Positions 31,021 through 41,273 of a stretch of 64,000 nucleotides of DNA are shown here, piece by piece. This DNA comes from Clostridium sp. (lineage in GTDB: Bacteria > Bacillota > Dethiobacteria > Dethiobacterales > Dethiobacteraceae), in assembly GCA_018335695.1 (NCBI GenBank), contig JAGXRV010000045.1, positions 1-64,000 of the forward strand. Reading direction: 5' to 3'. The notes under the pieces were generated by a model, which did not search any database, was not told the DNA's origin, and saw nothing but the letters and a program-made list of their open reading frames with translations. A program made the translations under genes and the position numbers. Position 1 is the stretch's first letter; each line of letters starts with the position of its first letter.

Positions 31021-31054
31021 CTTAACCCGCTCATGCTCCACTTCCTCCAAAAAA

Positions 31055-31687
31055 CTAATCGACGAGAACCGTCCCTGCGGTCGTGAGCCGTCCTTTTATT
31101 GTGTCAGGACGGCTTTCTTCGATGCTAAAGTAAAGGGAACTGGTTATTGTTTCGGCTAAATGCATTACCAGGCTTAGGCGGGTGTTTTGCAGGACGAAAT
31201 ATTCGAGAAAGCCGCCAACGTTTACAATGCCACTGATATAGATATTCCCAACGCTCGGCAAGTCTTTGTTAACTCCAGCGCCGGGACGTAGTGAACCTGT
31301 GCCAATATCGATCGCTCCGACGCTTTCCGGGCGGCCAAGACAGGCGTCTACAGCAATAATATAGGGACGGCTAAAGTCTCTTTCGAGTTTCTCTATGGTT
31401 GCCGGTAAGTTAACGGCATGGACCGGTTCATCAAGCGTGCCGTAGACAAAAACCTTGTTAGGCTGCAGTCGGCTGAGTTTTGAGCCAATCAGCGGCCCCA
31501 AGGCATCGCCGGTAGAGCGATCTGTGCCGATACAGAGAACCACAAGCTGATCTTCATCAATTTGATAGCTTTCCCGCATAAGGCGTTGCAGAGTTTCCTT
31601 GATTTTGCGAACGGCGAACGGATCGGAGCTTGCGACGCGAGATGTGTTTTTTCCCCCGCTTGAAAAGAGCTTTCTGAAGCTGGACAT
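31055..31687 (-). CDS. yyaC: Spore protease YyaC
   Basis: 210 residues of the DUF1256/YyaC family, related to the GPR germination protease fold. Motifs: VVLCIGTDRSTGDALGPLIG, VYGTLDEPVHAVNL, AVDACLGRPESVG. YyaC is found in endospore formers; in B. subtilis it is made in the forespore and its exact target is not settled. ATG follows GGAGG. It is the only right-arm gene I see read against replication, and it stands alone between two plus-strand genes. Confidence 0.93.
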   Translation of the reverse strand: MSSFRKLFSSGGKNTSRVASSDPFAVRKIKETLQRLMRESYQIDEDQLVVLCIGTDRSTGDALGPLIGSKLSRLQPNKVFVYGTLDEPVHAVNLPATIEKLERDFSRPYIIAVDACLGRPESVGAIDIGTGSLRPGAGVNKDLPSVGNIYISGIVNVGGFLEYFVLQNTRLSLVMHLAETITSSLYFSIEESRPDTIKGRLTTAGTVLVD

Positions 31688-31820
31688 ATTGAACCTCCGC
31701 TAAGAATAATTATGCCATAGTATACTAACTTTATCTTCGCATTATGTGTTGCAGAGGAAAGTCAAGTGGATTAAGTGATTAGCCAAGGATGTGGCAACAA
31801 AATCAGCAGGAGGAATTTTC

Positions 31821-32462
31821 ATGTCCTGGGTTGACCTTGCTGCGCTGATAATCATACTCTGGTCTGTTGCTAACGGATATCTGCTTGGGATCAGACAGAT
31901 GGGCTTCTGGTTTTGCGGCTTGGTCATCGCGTTACTCGCAGCGCTTACTTTACAAAAACCATTTTCCATGTACTTGAGCTTAGAATGGCAAGCGGAGAGA
32001 TATTTTGTCTGGTTGGTTTCTCGTCATGTGGGTGAGCTTTTAAATGTGGGTGCAACCAGTTCTTTCAATCTTCAGCTGCCGTCCCTGGCCGGCACTGTGA
32101 TGCAACGCCTGGCAGAAGAGTCGCAAGTCTCAGCCGTTTTCAGCCAGACGGCAGCTTCTCAGGTGGTGGGGGAAATGATTATGCGAGTTTCAGTCGTGAT
32201 TTTCTTTTTTTATATAATGGCAATCGCTTTCTCTTTAATTTTAAAGGTTAGGTACAAACAACACAAAAGCAAAAATATCCCTGAATTGCAGCGCTTTTTT
32301 GGAATGGCAATTGGATTGGTCTGCGGGCTGCTCCTTTCTTTGCTCTCTTGTCTGCTCTTAGATACGCTTTCAATCTTTGCGGCAAGCGATTTTATTGAGC
32401 AAGATCTCAGCGGATCCTACCTGTATCTGATTACATACTATTTTTTGCAGTTTATCCTTTAG
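31821..32462 (+). CDS. CvpA-like membrane protein
   Basis: 213 residues from an ATG 7 nt after AGGAGG. Four hydrophobic helices are visible (about 3-22, 30-46, 115-138, 157-182), and the opening WVDLAALIIILWSVANGYLLGIRQ resembles the CvpA (colicin V production) family start. Function unknown in Firmicutes. A longer reading from 31791 lacks an RBS. Ends 61 bp before a terminator. Confidence 0.7.
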   Translation: MSWVDLAALIIILWSVANGYLLGIRQMGFWFCGLVIALLAALTLQKPFSMYLSLEWQAERYFVWLVSRHVGELLNVGATSSFNLQLPSLAGTVMQRLAEESQVSAVFSQTAASQVVGEMIMRVSVVIFFFYIMAIAFSLILKVRYKQHKSKNIPELQRFFGMAIGLVCGLLLSLLSCLLLDTLSIFAASDFIEQDLSGSYLYLITYYFLQFIL

Positions 32463-32523
32463 GAACGGGAATGGGTGCTCAGGGCCGGCAGGCCCGCCGA
32501 AGGGGCGGCAGCCCCTAGCGGAA

Positions 32524-32571
32524 TAAAAAAGACGCGTCAGTTGATAGAAAGCACGAAGCGTCTTTTTTATT
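32524..32571. terminator. Bidirectional-looking intrinsic terminator
   Basis: AAAAAAGACGC (32525-32535) pairs with GCGTCTTTTTT (32558-32568) with a 22-nt loop. T-runs occur on both strands. It separates the CvpA-like gene from adk. Confidence 0.85.
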
Positions 32572-32655
32572 GTGTATAATGCAGGAGTTTCCCAGTCTTG
32601 GGCAGAATAGGGTAGAGTCAAAATATTCAGAAACTATACAAGGAGGAACAGTTAG

Positions 32656-33306
<651 letters not shown>

Positions 33307-33333
33307 AGATAATTCGTTAAACAGGGAGATGGC

Positions 33334-34203
33334 ATGGTTCAAGAATTGCAACAGATGAACTTCTCTCGTGCTGCGGCTGAACAATTTCTGCTGCCGCTTG
33401 CTCTTTCTTGGGGAGCAAGAATTTTTGCCGTGCTGCTAATTATTGTTCTTGCCCGCATTGCTCTGAATTTTGGCTATGCCTTCATAGAAAAATTGCTTAC
33501 CCCCTCACTAATGATTCAGAAAGGCAAGGCAAAAACACTTGTGCCCTTGCTTAAATCTGTTTGGCGATATACCGTTTATGCGGTGACTGCGGTAACAGTG
33601 GTAAGTCGTTTGCAGATTATGGATATCGGCCCTATTTTGGCAGGAGCGGGGATTGTTGGTTTGGCTGTAGGTTTTGGCGCGCAAAATTTAGTCAGGGATG
33701 TTATTTCCGGCTTTTTCCTGATGTTGGAAGATCAGTTTTCCGTGGGTGATTTTATAACTGTCGGTTCTTTTAGCGGGGAAGTGGAAGAGTTGGGACTGCG
33801 GATCACTAAAATACGTGACTTCAGCGGCGAGATTCACATTATACCTAACGGTAAAATCGAAGCGGTTACTAATAAGACGCGCGGCAAGATGCGTGCCATG
33901 GTTGATGTGAGGGTTTCACATGAGGAAGATGTGGACAAAGTTCTTGCTCTTCTTGAAGATTTGATGCAGCAATATGCACAAGGTGAGCCTAATGTGGTGG
34001 AGGGGCCTACAGTATTGGGTGTGACAGATCTAGCCGATGCTTTTGTGCAAGTTAGCATTATCGCCTACACTGTGGCAATGAAGCAGTGGCAAGTCGAACG
34101 GGATATACGCCGGGTCATCAAAAAGAAATTTGCTGAAGAAGGCATTGAAATTGCCTGCCAGCAGAGGGGCGGTTATTCTGTAACAACAAGGGGGAGCATT
34201 TAG
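33334..34203 (+). CDS. MscS-family mechanosensitive ion channel
   Basis: 289 residues. Three N-terminal membrane segments (about 25-45, 70-88, 92-115), the last being the pore helix with AGAGIVGLAVGFGAQNLV, then the beta domain (GDFITVGSFSGEVEELGLRITKI) and the C-terminal alpha/beta domain. Likely a small-conductance osmotic safety valve like B. subtilis YkuT. In many Firmicutes an mscS gene precedes DUF951 and rpsF, as here. Confidence 0.95.
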   Translation: MVQELQQMNFSRAAAEQFLLPLALSWGARIFAVLLIIVLARIALNFGYAFIEKLLTPSLMIQKGKAKTLVPLLKSVWRYTVYAVTAVTVVSRLQIMDIGPILAGAGIVGLAVGFGAQNLVRDVISGFFLMLEDQFSVGDFITVGSFSGEVEELGLRITKIRDFSGEIHIIPNGKIEAVTNKTRGKMRAMVDVRVSHEEDVDKVLALLEDLMQQYAQGEPNVVEGPTVLGVTDLADAFVQVSIIAYTVAMKQWQVERDIRRVIKKKFAEEGIEIACQQRGGYSVTTRGSI

Positions 34204-34398
34204 TTGGCTGATTTTGCCGTTGGACAGAAAGTCCGGATGAAAAAGCCGCATCCCTGCGGCAGTGATCTTTGGGAGGTTGTCCGGATCGGCATGGATTTCC
34301 GCATTAAATGTGTTAAGTGCGGGCGAAGCTTAATGCTCCCTCGCGCTAAGTTTGAAAAAGGCGTGCGGGAAATAGTTAAGACGACGGTAACGGGTTAA
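34204..34398 (+). CDS. DUF951 protein (YyzM-like)
   Basis: 64 residues starting with a TTG directly after the mscS stop; GGGGGAG lies 8 nt upstream. The family is marked by KPHPCGSDLWEVVRIGMDFR and IKCVKCGRSLMLPR, with cysteines likely to bind zinc. Function unknown; it is conserved upstream of rpsF in Firmicutes. Confidence 0.93.
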   Translation: MADFAVGQKVRMKKPHPCGSDLWEVVRIGMDFRIKCVKCGRSLMLPRAKFEKGVREIVKTTVTG

Positions 34399-34471
34399 CT
34401 TGTGTTTGCATGACAGGCTGCTGTTTTCAGGCCCGGTTAGAGTTTTCCGTTCACTTAGAGTTTTTCCGGGC

Positions 34472-34500
34472 TTGTAAAGGCTGGCTGATTATGGTACTAT
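34472..34500 (+). promoter_or_regulatory. Promoter of rpsF-ssb-rpsR
   Basis: TTGTAA (34472-34477) and TACTAT (34495-34500), 17-bp spacer. Four of six or better at each hexamer, in the only gap before rpsF. Confidence 0.6.
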
Positions 34501-34510
34501 GTAGGATGTA

Positions 34511-34557
34511 CTTCCCTGCTTCCGTATTTGACGGAGGCCATAGACCATAGGGAGGAG
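34511..34557 (+). promoter_or_regulatory. Structured rpsF leader, candidate S6:S18 autoregulatory RNA
   Basis: An outer stem CTTCCCT (34511-34517) with AGGGAGG (34549-34555) can cover part of the rpsF ribosome site. It encloses an inner hairpin TTCCGT/ACGGAG (34520-34536). Many bacteria carry a leader here that binds the S6-S18 complex. Assignment rests on position and fold only. Confidence 0.5.
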
Positions 34558-34568
34558 GTGAATAGGCC

Positions 34569-34859
34569 ATGATAAAATACGAAACCATGTTCATTTTGAG
34601 GCCCGAGCTGGAAAGTGAAGCATATGACGCATTGGTGGAAAAATTTAAAGGCATTATCGAAGCACAAAATGGCGTAGTGACAAACGTTAATCGCATGGGA
34701 CGTCGTAAGTTGGCCTATGAGGTAATGAAGAAGTTTCGTGAAGGGTATTATGTGCTCTTCAATTATTCTGCTGAAGCAGGTGTAACTGCAGAGCTCGAAC
34801 GAAACTTTAAAATTTCTGACGATGTGATTCGTTACCTCATTGTTAAAGAAGGAGAATGA
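34569..34859 (+). CDS. rpsF: 30S ribosomal protein S6
   Basis: 96 residues, opening MIKYETMFILRPELE and with VNRMGRRKLAYEV, as in S6. Binds S18 on the platform of the 30S subunit. RBS GGAGGAGGTG. First gene of rpsF-ssb-rpsR; ssb follows 21 bp later. Confidence 0.98.
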   Translation: MIKYETMFILRPELESEAYDALVEKFKGIIEAQNGVVTNVNRMGRRKLAYEVMKKFREGYYVLFNYSAEAGVTAELERNFKISDDVIRYLIVKEGE

Positions 34860-34880
34860 GCTTGTGGGTGGTGAAATGAA

Positions 34881-35273
34881 GTGCTTAACCGCATCGTGCT
34901 TATCGGCCGCTTAACAAAGGATCCCGAACTTAAATACACGCCGGCAAAAGGTACTGCTGTTGCTACTTTTACGCTGGCTGTCAATCGGCGGTTCTCTCAG
35001 CAGGGGCAGCAAAGGGAAGCAGATTTTGTTCCAATTGTTGTCTGGCAGGCTCAGGCGGAAAACTGCGCCAAGTTTCTAGGGAAGGGAAGTCTGGTGGCAG
35101 TAGAAGGTAGGCTGCAGATCCGTTCTTATGAAGATCGGGAGGGACAACGCCGGACGGCCACTGAAGTTGTGGCCGACAGTGTGCAGTTCTTGGATAGCAG
35201 GGAAAAGCGCTCGTTTGATCAGACGCCTGCATTTGAGGGTTCTATGCCCAGCGAAGAAGAAATCCCTTTTTAA
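34881..35273 (+). CDS. ssb: Single-stranded DNA-binding protein
   Basis: 130 residues: OB-fold 1-105 ([18 protein letters not shown] at the start) and a short linker ending in the acidic tip SEEEIPF used to recruit partners. GTG start. The linker is shorter than in most SSBs. Its place between rpsF and rpsR is the standard Firmicutes layout. Confidence 0.98.
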   Translation: MLNRIVLIGRLTKDPELKYTPAKGTAVATFTLAVNRRFSQQGQQREADFVPIVVWQAQAENCAKFLGKGSLVAVEGRLQIRSYEDREGQRRTATEVVADSVQFLDSREKRSFDQTPAFEGSMPSEEEIPF

Positions 35274-35333
35274 CTTGAACAATAACGACGCTCGAGGGCG
35301 TTGAATTTTACTTCCGGCAGAGGAGGTTTTTGT

Positions 35334-35564
35334 ATGCGTAAAGATCGTGGTCGAAGAGGTAAACGCAAAGTTTGTAACTTTTGCGTTGATAAAGCCGAAT
35401 CTATTGATTACAAAGTGATCAGCAAGATGGCTCGCTTTATTACAGAGCGGGGGAAAATTTTGCCTCGTCGGATTTCCGGCAATTGTGCCAAGCATCAGCG
35501 CCAGCTGACTATTGCTATTAAAAGAGCCCGTAATATCGCACTCCTGCCTTACAGCGCAGAGTAA
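35334..35564 (+). CDS. rpsR: 30S ribosomal protein S18
   Basis: 76 residues from ATG 7 nt after AGAGGAGG. The KVCNFC start, [25 protein letters not shown] and a basic C-terminus are family marks. A longer reading to 35301 would run over the RBS. The two-cysteine CNFC plus a third in NCAKH suggests a zinc-binding S18 variant. Confidence 0.97.
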   Translation: MRKDRGRRGKRKVCNFCVDKAESIDYKVISKMARFITERGKILPRRISGNCAKHQRQLTIAIKRARNIALLPYSAE

Positions 35565-35570
35565 CAATAT

Positions 35571-35606
35571 AATAATAAAGGCGCCCGTTAGGGGCGCTTT
35601 ATTATT
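35571..35606 (+). terminator. Intrinsic terminator after rpsR
   Basis: AATAATAAA-GCGCCC pairs with GGGCGC-TTTATTATT around a GTTA loop, with one bulged G. Confidence 0.9.
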
Positions 35607-35754
35607 GTTATTCGTAGGAAATTATGACTCAAACTATTAAAATTAGCAAAAGAAAGCCGACATGCGCAGGCAGGAAATTGTTGACGGCTTGCAGAACAAA
35701 ATAAGAGTTAGCTGGCATGATTTGTGCGTAGGGCTGAATGAGGAGGTTTTCCTA

Positions 35755-36198
35755 GTGAAAGTGATCTTGTTGCAGGATGTAAAAGCATTGGGCAAGACGG
35801 GTGAAATCAAAGAAGTGGCTGAAGGTTATGCTCGCAATTTTTTGCTGCCGCGCGGTTTAGCAGTGGAGGCAAGCGTAGGGCATTTAAAACAGCACAAACA
35901 ACAAGCGGAGCTTGCAGCCGGCAAAAAAGCAAAGGTGTTGGCTGCCGCTCAGGCGGTTGCTGCGAAAATGGCTGGAATCAAAGTGGAAATTGCAGTGCAA
36001 GCAGGAGAAGGCGGTCGACTTTTTGGCTCCGTGACAAATGCCGATGTTGCTGCTGCCCTAATAAAACAGGGCTTTTCCGTCGACAAGCGAAAAATTGAGT
36101 TGCCTGAACAGATCAAAGCATTAGGCGTATTTCCCGCGCGTATAAAGCTGCATCCGAATGTGGAAGCAGCTTTAGAAATTATTGTCACTTCAAAATAA
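35755..36198 (+). CDS. rplI: 50S ribosomal protein L9
   Basis: 147 residues. N-terminal RNA-binding domain [36 protein letters not shown], long linking helix, and C-terminal domain ending EIIVTSK. Start GTG 8 nt after GAGGAGG; the frame is open 93 bp further upstream but without an RBS and without family sequence. lonC follows after 15 bp. Confidence 0.97.
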   Translation: MKVILLQDVKALGKTGEIKEVAEGYARNFLLPRGLAVEASVGHLKQHKQQAELAAGKKAKVLAAAQAVAAKMAGIKVEIAVQAGEGGRLFGSVTNADVAAALIKQGFSVDKRKIELPEQIKALGVFPARIKLHPNVEAALEIIVTSK

Positions 36199-36213
36199 GG
36201 AGTTTGCCAAACT

Positions 36214-38154
36214 ATGAGTAAACTTATGACATCAAGAATCTCACAGAAGGCAACCGGCAGAGATGGCACCGCGCAACTGAAGCGAGAAATTAATGCGGTC
36301 TATACTCTGCTTGCTAATATGTTGGGAGCAGATAAACTAATTCTTAAGGCGGGGAAACTGGAAGCATTGACATTAATCCGTTCACGTACGATAGAAGAGC
36401 GGGTTTTGGGTCTGCAGCGGATTGTTTATGAGAACCCAGCGTTAGACCAGCCGCCTAGCCTGGAGGAGATTCCACATGCGCTGCAAGAACTCTACGAAGA
36501 ACTCGCAGAGCAAATTGCCCGCCGGGCAGTAGAAGAATCTTTAGAGCGCAAAGTGGCTGAAAAAATGCAGGAAAAGTATGAAGAATATATTTTGGAAGTT
36601 AAACGTCAGTTAATTAAAGAACAAGGAGGGTCGGAAAACCCGCAAACTTTAAAGAAATATGCCAGACTTGAAAAGCTGAGGAGTGTGAAATTAAACAGCT
36701 CAGCGATGGAAATACTTCGTCCCGGTGCCCTCTCGGAAATTGTGGGACAGGAGGCTGCTGTCCAGGCATTGATGGCCAAGCTGTCTTCTCCTTATCCTCA
36801 ACATATGATTATTTACGGTCCGCCCGGGGTGGGGAAGACTACTGCGGCTCGCTTGGCGCTGGAAGCTGCCAAAACCATGAAGCATAGTGTTTTTGCGGCG
36901 CAGGCACCGTTTGTGGAAGTTGACGGCACCACATTGCGCTGGGATCCCCGGGAGACGACTAATCCGCTTTTAGGTTCAGTGCATGATCCGATTTATCAAG
37001 GCGCAAGAAGAGATTTAGTGGACGGCGGAGTTCCTGAACCTAAGCCTGGTCTGGTAACTGAGGCTCATGGCGGTATTCTCTTTATTGATGAGATAGGCGA
37101 ATTGGACATCCATTTGCAAAGTAAGCTGTTAAAAGTATTGGAAGATAAAAAAATTCAGTTTGATTCTGCCTATTATGATCCTTCTGACAACCATGTTCCT
37201 CAATATATCCGTAAGCTTTTTGATGAAGGTGCTCCGGCAGATTTTGTGCTGATCGGCGCTACCACTCGTTTGCCGGAGGAAATAAATCCCGCGCTGCGCT
37301 CACGTTGTACAGCCGTCTTTTTTGAACCACTAACGCCTGCAGGCGTGGAAAAAATCGTTACGGATGCCGCACTAAAACTGAAGGTACAATTGGCAGACGG
37401 TGTGGCTCGCATTATCAGTGATTACACCACAGAAGGACGACAGGCGGTTAATTTGCTCGCCGATGCCTTTGGTTTAGCGCTGCTGAGGAATTCACAGACA
37501 GCCGCAAGCGGAGCGGTGCTGATTGACAAAGAGCTTGTGCTGGATTCTTTACGGTCTGGTCGCTATGTTGCCAATGCGCCACAAAAAAATGCCACCGGAG
37601 AACTTACCGGCAAAGTGTTTGGGCTGGGAGTCAGCGGCTACCTGGGCGGTGTGCTGGAAATCGAGGCTGTAGCCTTTCCTGCCTGCCAACAAGGCAAGGG
37701 TGTTTTGCGCTTTAATGAGACTGCCGGAAGCATGGCTCGTGACTCGGTTTTTAATGCGGCGGCAGTTATTCGCCGTTTGACCGGGGATGATTTGCACAAC
37801 TTTGATTTGCATGTAAATGTAATCGGCGGCGGCAGGATTGATGGTCCATCCGCCGGGCTTGCGGTCGTTGTGGCGCTGATGAGTGCAATTAAAGGTTGGC
37901 CTGTGGCTCAACAAGTGGCAGTCACCGGTGAGGTTTCCTTACAGGGGCAAGTACGACCGGTGGGAGGAATTTCAGAAAAGATTTACGGTGCCCGCTTAGC
38001 CGGCATTTCAACCGTAATTGTTCCGCTGGAAAATAAAGACAATATTCCGGCGCTGCCGGAAGGTGTCACTGTAATTCCGGTTGCATCGGTAGATGAGGCG
38101 CTCCCCTTTTTATTCGGCGGCAGAGAAAAAGAAATTGCCGGAAAAAATGTTTAA
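36214..38154 (+). CDS. lonC: Lon-family protease LonC
   Basis: 646 residues. N-terminal coiled-coil region (about 75-150), AAA+ domain with Walker A YGPPGVGKTTA and Walker B GGILFIDEIGEL, and a C-terminal Lon proteolytic domain with the catalytic Ser in GGGRIDGPSAGLAV and Lys in VGGISEKIYGARLAG. It lacks the LonA N-domain, and its place between rplI and dnaB is typical of the Clostridia LonC/LonB-like group. Some LonC enzymes degrade unfolded protein without ATP; that cannot be judged here. Confidence 0.92.
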   Translation: MSKLMTSRISQKATGRDGTAQLKREINAVYTLLANMLGADKLILKAGKLEALTLIRSRTIEERVLGLQRIVYENPALDQPPSLEEIPHALQELYEELAEQIARRAVEESLERKVAEKMQEKYEEYILEVKRQLIKEQGGSENPQTLKKYARLEKLRSVKLNSSAMEILRPGALSEIVGQEAAVQALMAKLSSPYPQHMIIYGPPGVGKTTAARLALEAAKTMKHSVFAAQAPFVEVDGTTLRWDPRETTNPLLGSVHDPIYQGARRDLVDGGVPEPKPGLVTEAHGGILFIDEIGELDIHLQSKLLKVLEDKKIQFDSAYYDPSDNHVPQYIRKLFDEGAPADFVLIGATTRLPEEINPALRSRCTAVFFEPLTPAGVEKIVTDAALKLKVQLADGVARIISDYTTEGRQAVNLLADAFGLALLRNSQTAASGAVLIDKELVLDSLRSGRYVANAPQKNATGELTGKVFGLGVSGYLGGVLEIEAVAFPACQQGKGVLRFNETAGSMARDSVFNAAAVIRRLTGDDLHNFDLHVNVIGGGRIDGPSAGLAVVVALMSAIKGWPVAQQVAVTGEVSLQGQVRPVGGISEKIYGARLAGISTVIVPLENKDNIPALPEGVTVIPVASVDEALPFLFGGREKEIAGKNV

Positions 38155-38178
38155 GCTGTCAAGAGAAGAGGTAAACAA

Positions 38179-39534
38179 ATGAGTCAAGCCTTGGAGCGGA
38201 TTCCGCCGCAGAATATAGAGGCAGAACAGTCAGTGCTTGGGGCCATGCTGCTTGATAAGGATGCCATTATAACAGCTATAGAGCTGCTTAGGTTTGGAGA
38301 TTTTTACCGCGATGGACATCGTAAAATATTTCAGGCTATTGTGTCTCTTAGCGACAGGGGAGAACCGGTCGATTTAGTCACTTTGCCGGAAGAATTGCGT
38401 CGCCGAAACGAATTAGAATCAGTCGGCGGCATGGGCTACCTTACAGTTTTGGCAAATACTGTGCCGACCTCGGCTAATGTTGGCTACTATGCACAGATTG
38501 TCAGAGAGAAGGCAGTGCTCCGGTCGTTAATTAGCACCGCAACCGGGATTGTTACCCGTTGTTTTGAAGCGAAAGAGGAAGTTGACGAAATTCTTGATGA
38601 GGCAGAGCGTGCTATATTTGAAGTTTCTCAGCGCTCAAGCCCGCAGGGTTTTGCCAGCATGAAAGAGATATTAAAAGGTGCCTTTGACCGGATTGACAAA
38701 CTATGGGGTAATAAAGGCGGCGTAACCGGCGTCCCTACCGGCTTCCCTGACCTTGATAACATTACTTGCGGCTTGCAAAACGCAGATTTAATTATTTTGG
38801 CGGCTCGTCCCAGCATGGGCAAAACGACCTTAGCGCTAAATATTGCCCAGCATATTGCCGTTAACGAAAAGTTGCCGGTAGCAGTCTTCTCTTTGGAAAT
38901 GTCAAAGGAGCAACTGGTGCAGCGAGTTCTATGCGCCCAAGCCAATATTGATGCCCAGCGTTTGCGTCGCGGCTTTCTCTCGGATGAAGATTATCCCAAG
39001 TTGACTAAAGCAGCCGGCCCTTTAGCGGAAGCGCCGCTCTTTATTGACGATACGCCTGCCATCTCTGTTATGGAGGTGCGGGCTAAAGCGCGCAGACTAA
39101 AGGCAGAACATGGCCTTTCCGCCCTTTTTATTGATTATCTGCAGCTAATGCGCGGCAGTGAGCGTGCGGAAAACCGTCAGCAAGAAATTTCAGCAATTTC
39201 TCGTTCACTCAAAGCATTAGCCAAAGAGCTGGATGTGCCTGTAGTTGCTCTTTCTCAGCTATCGCGGGCGGTGGAACAGCGTGAGAAAAAACGTCCTGTC
39301 CTCAGTGATTTGCTGGAATCAGGCGGCATTGAAGCTAACGCCGACATAGTGGCGTTTATTTATCGGGAAAGCTATTATAATCAGAATTCGGAAAACAGAA
39401 ATGATACGGAAATCATCATTGCTAAACAGCGTAACGGCCCGATAGGGAATATTCATCTCTTCTTTAAGGAAAACCATAATAAATTCCTTAGCGTATCCCG
39501 GGAACATGCCCATGATAATCAGTCTGGCGCTTGA
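38179..39534 (+). CDS. dnaB: Replicative DNA helicase DnaB
   Basis: Hexameric 5'-3' helicase at the fork (called DnaC in B. subtilis). 451 residues: N-terminal DnaB_N domain (PPQNIEAEQSVLGAMLLD), linker, RecA-like domain with Walker A ARPSMGKTTLAL and LFIDYLQLM, and the arginine finger region near RNGPIGNIHLFF. RBS AGAAGAGG. Lies between lonC and purA. Confidence 0.99.
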   Translation: MSQALERIPPQNIEAEQSVLGAMLLDKDAIITAIELLRFGDFYRDGHRKIFQAIVSLSDRGEPVDLVTLPEELRRRNELESVGGMGYLTVLANTVPTSANVGYYAQIVREKAVLRSLISTATGIVTRCFEAKEEVDEILDEAERAIFEVSQRSSPQGFASMKEILKGAFDRIDKLWGNKGGVTGVPTGFPDLDNITCGLQNADLIILAARPSMGKTTLALNIAQHIAVNEKLPVAVFSLEMSKEQLVQRVLCAQANIDAQRLRRGFLSDEDYPKLTKAAGPLAEAPLFIDDTPAISVMEVRAKARRLKAEHGLSALFIDYLQLMRGSERAENRQQEISAISRSLKALAKELDVPVVALSQLSRAVEQREKKRPVLSDLLESGGIEANADIVAFIYRESYYNQNSENRNDTEIIIAKQRNGPIGNIHLFFKENHNKFLSVSREHAHDNQSGA

Positions 39535-39578
39535 TGAGGCAGCAGGCTGATTAAAATAAAGCGTGGCTGGAGGAGTGA

Positions 39579-40868
<1,290 letters not shown>

Positions 40869-40883
40869 TAGATCGCAACCGGT

Positions 40884-40912
40884 TGACAGTAAGTCGTTAA
40901 TATAGTAACATA
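40884..40912 (+). promoter_or_regulatory. Promoter of tRNA-Lys
   Basis: TTGACA at 40884-40889 and TAACAT at 40907-40912, 17-bp spacer, 18 bp before the tRNA. Confidence 0.8.
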
Positions 40913-40930
40913 AATTTCCGTAGGAGCTAT

Positions 40931-41006
40931 GAGCCATTAGCTCAGTCGGTAGAGCACCTGACTTTTAATCAGGGTGTCGATGGTTCGAGTCCATCATGGC
41001 TCACCA
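40931..41006 (+). tRNA. tRNA-Lys (anticodon TTT)
   Basis: 76 nt including an encoded CCA. Acceptor stem GAGCCAT/ATGGCTC, D-arm GCTCAGTCGGTAGAGC, anticodon arm CCTGA-CTTTTAA-TCAGG with TTT at 40964-40966, T-arm ATGGTTCGAGTCCAT. All four arms fold. Confidence 0.98.
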
Positions 41007-41096
41007 ATCAAAACAGGCCCTTTGATTAAGCGGTCGAATATTGGCTTGCCTAGCCGGTAACGGGCGTTTAAATCCCTCAGGGATTACTGCTTTATT

Positions 41097-41128
41097 AGAG
41101 ACCAGATTAAGGTCTCTTTATTTTTTTA
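41097..41128 (+). terminator. Intrinsic terminator after tRNA-Lys
   Basis: AGAGACC (41097-41103) pairs with GGTCTCT (41111-41117) around a 7-nt loop, followed by a T-rich run. The stretch 41129-41273 between it and the next gene is AT-rich and shows no clear promoter or riboswitch. Confidence 0.88.
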
Positions 41129-41273
41129 AGAAAAATTAATAAAGTTATTAATTTTTTGCAGGAATATTAAAAAACACGGAGAATTATTTAAAAAAATAAC
41201 ATATGATTTAGAAATGAACATCAGAAAAATCCGGAAGAATAGTTTCTTTCTGGGAGTCGTAGCGGGGTGTAAG

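Noticed and set aside
31088-31117. Terminator-like hairpin AGCCGTCC/GGACGGCT
   Set aside because: It lies inside the yyaC coding sequence and lacks a proper T-tract, so it is more likely coding or a repeat fragment.
35662-35754. N-terminal extension of L9
   Set aside because: The frame is open upstream, but the GTG at 35755 has a strong RBS and starts the L9 family sequence.
41007-41273. Possible c-di-AMP (ydaO) riboswitch before the M23 peptidase gene
   Set aside because: Such switches often precede wall peptidase genes, but the conserved ydaO sequence blocks are not visible in this AT-rich stretch.
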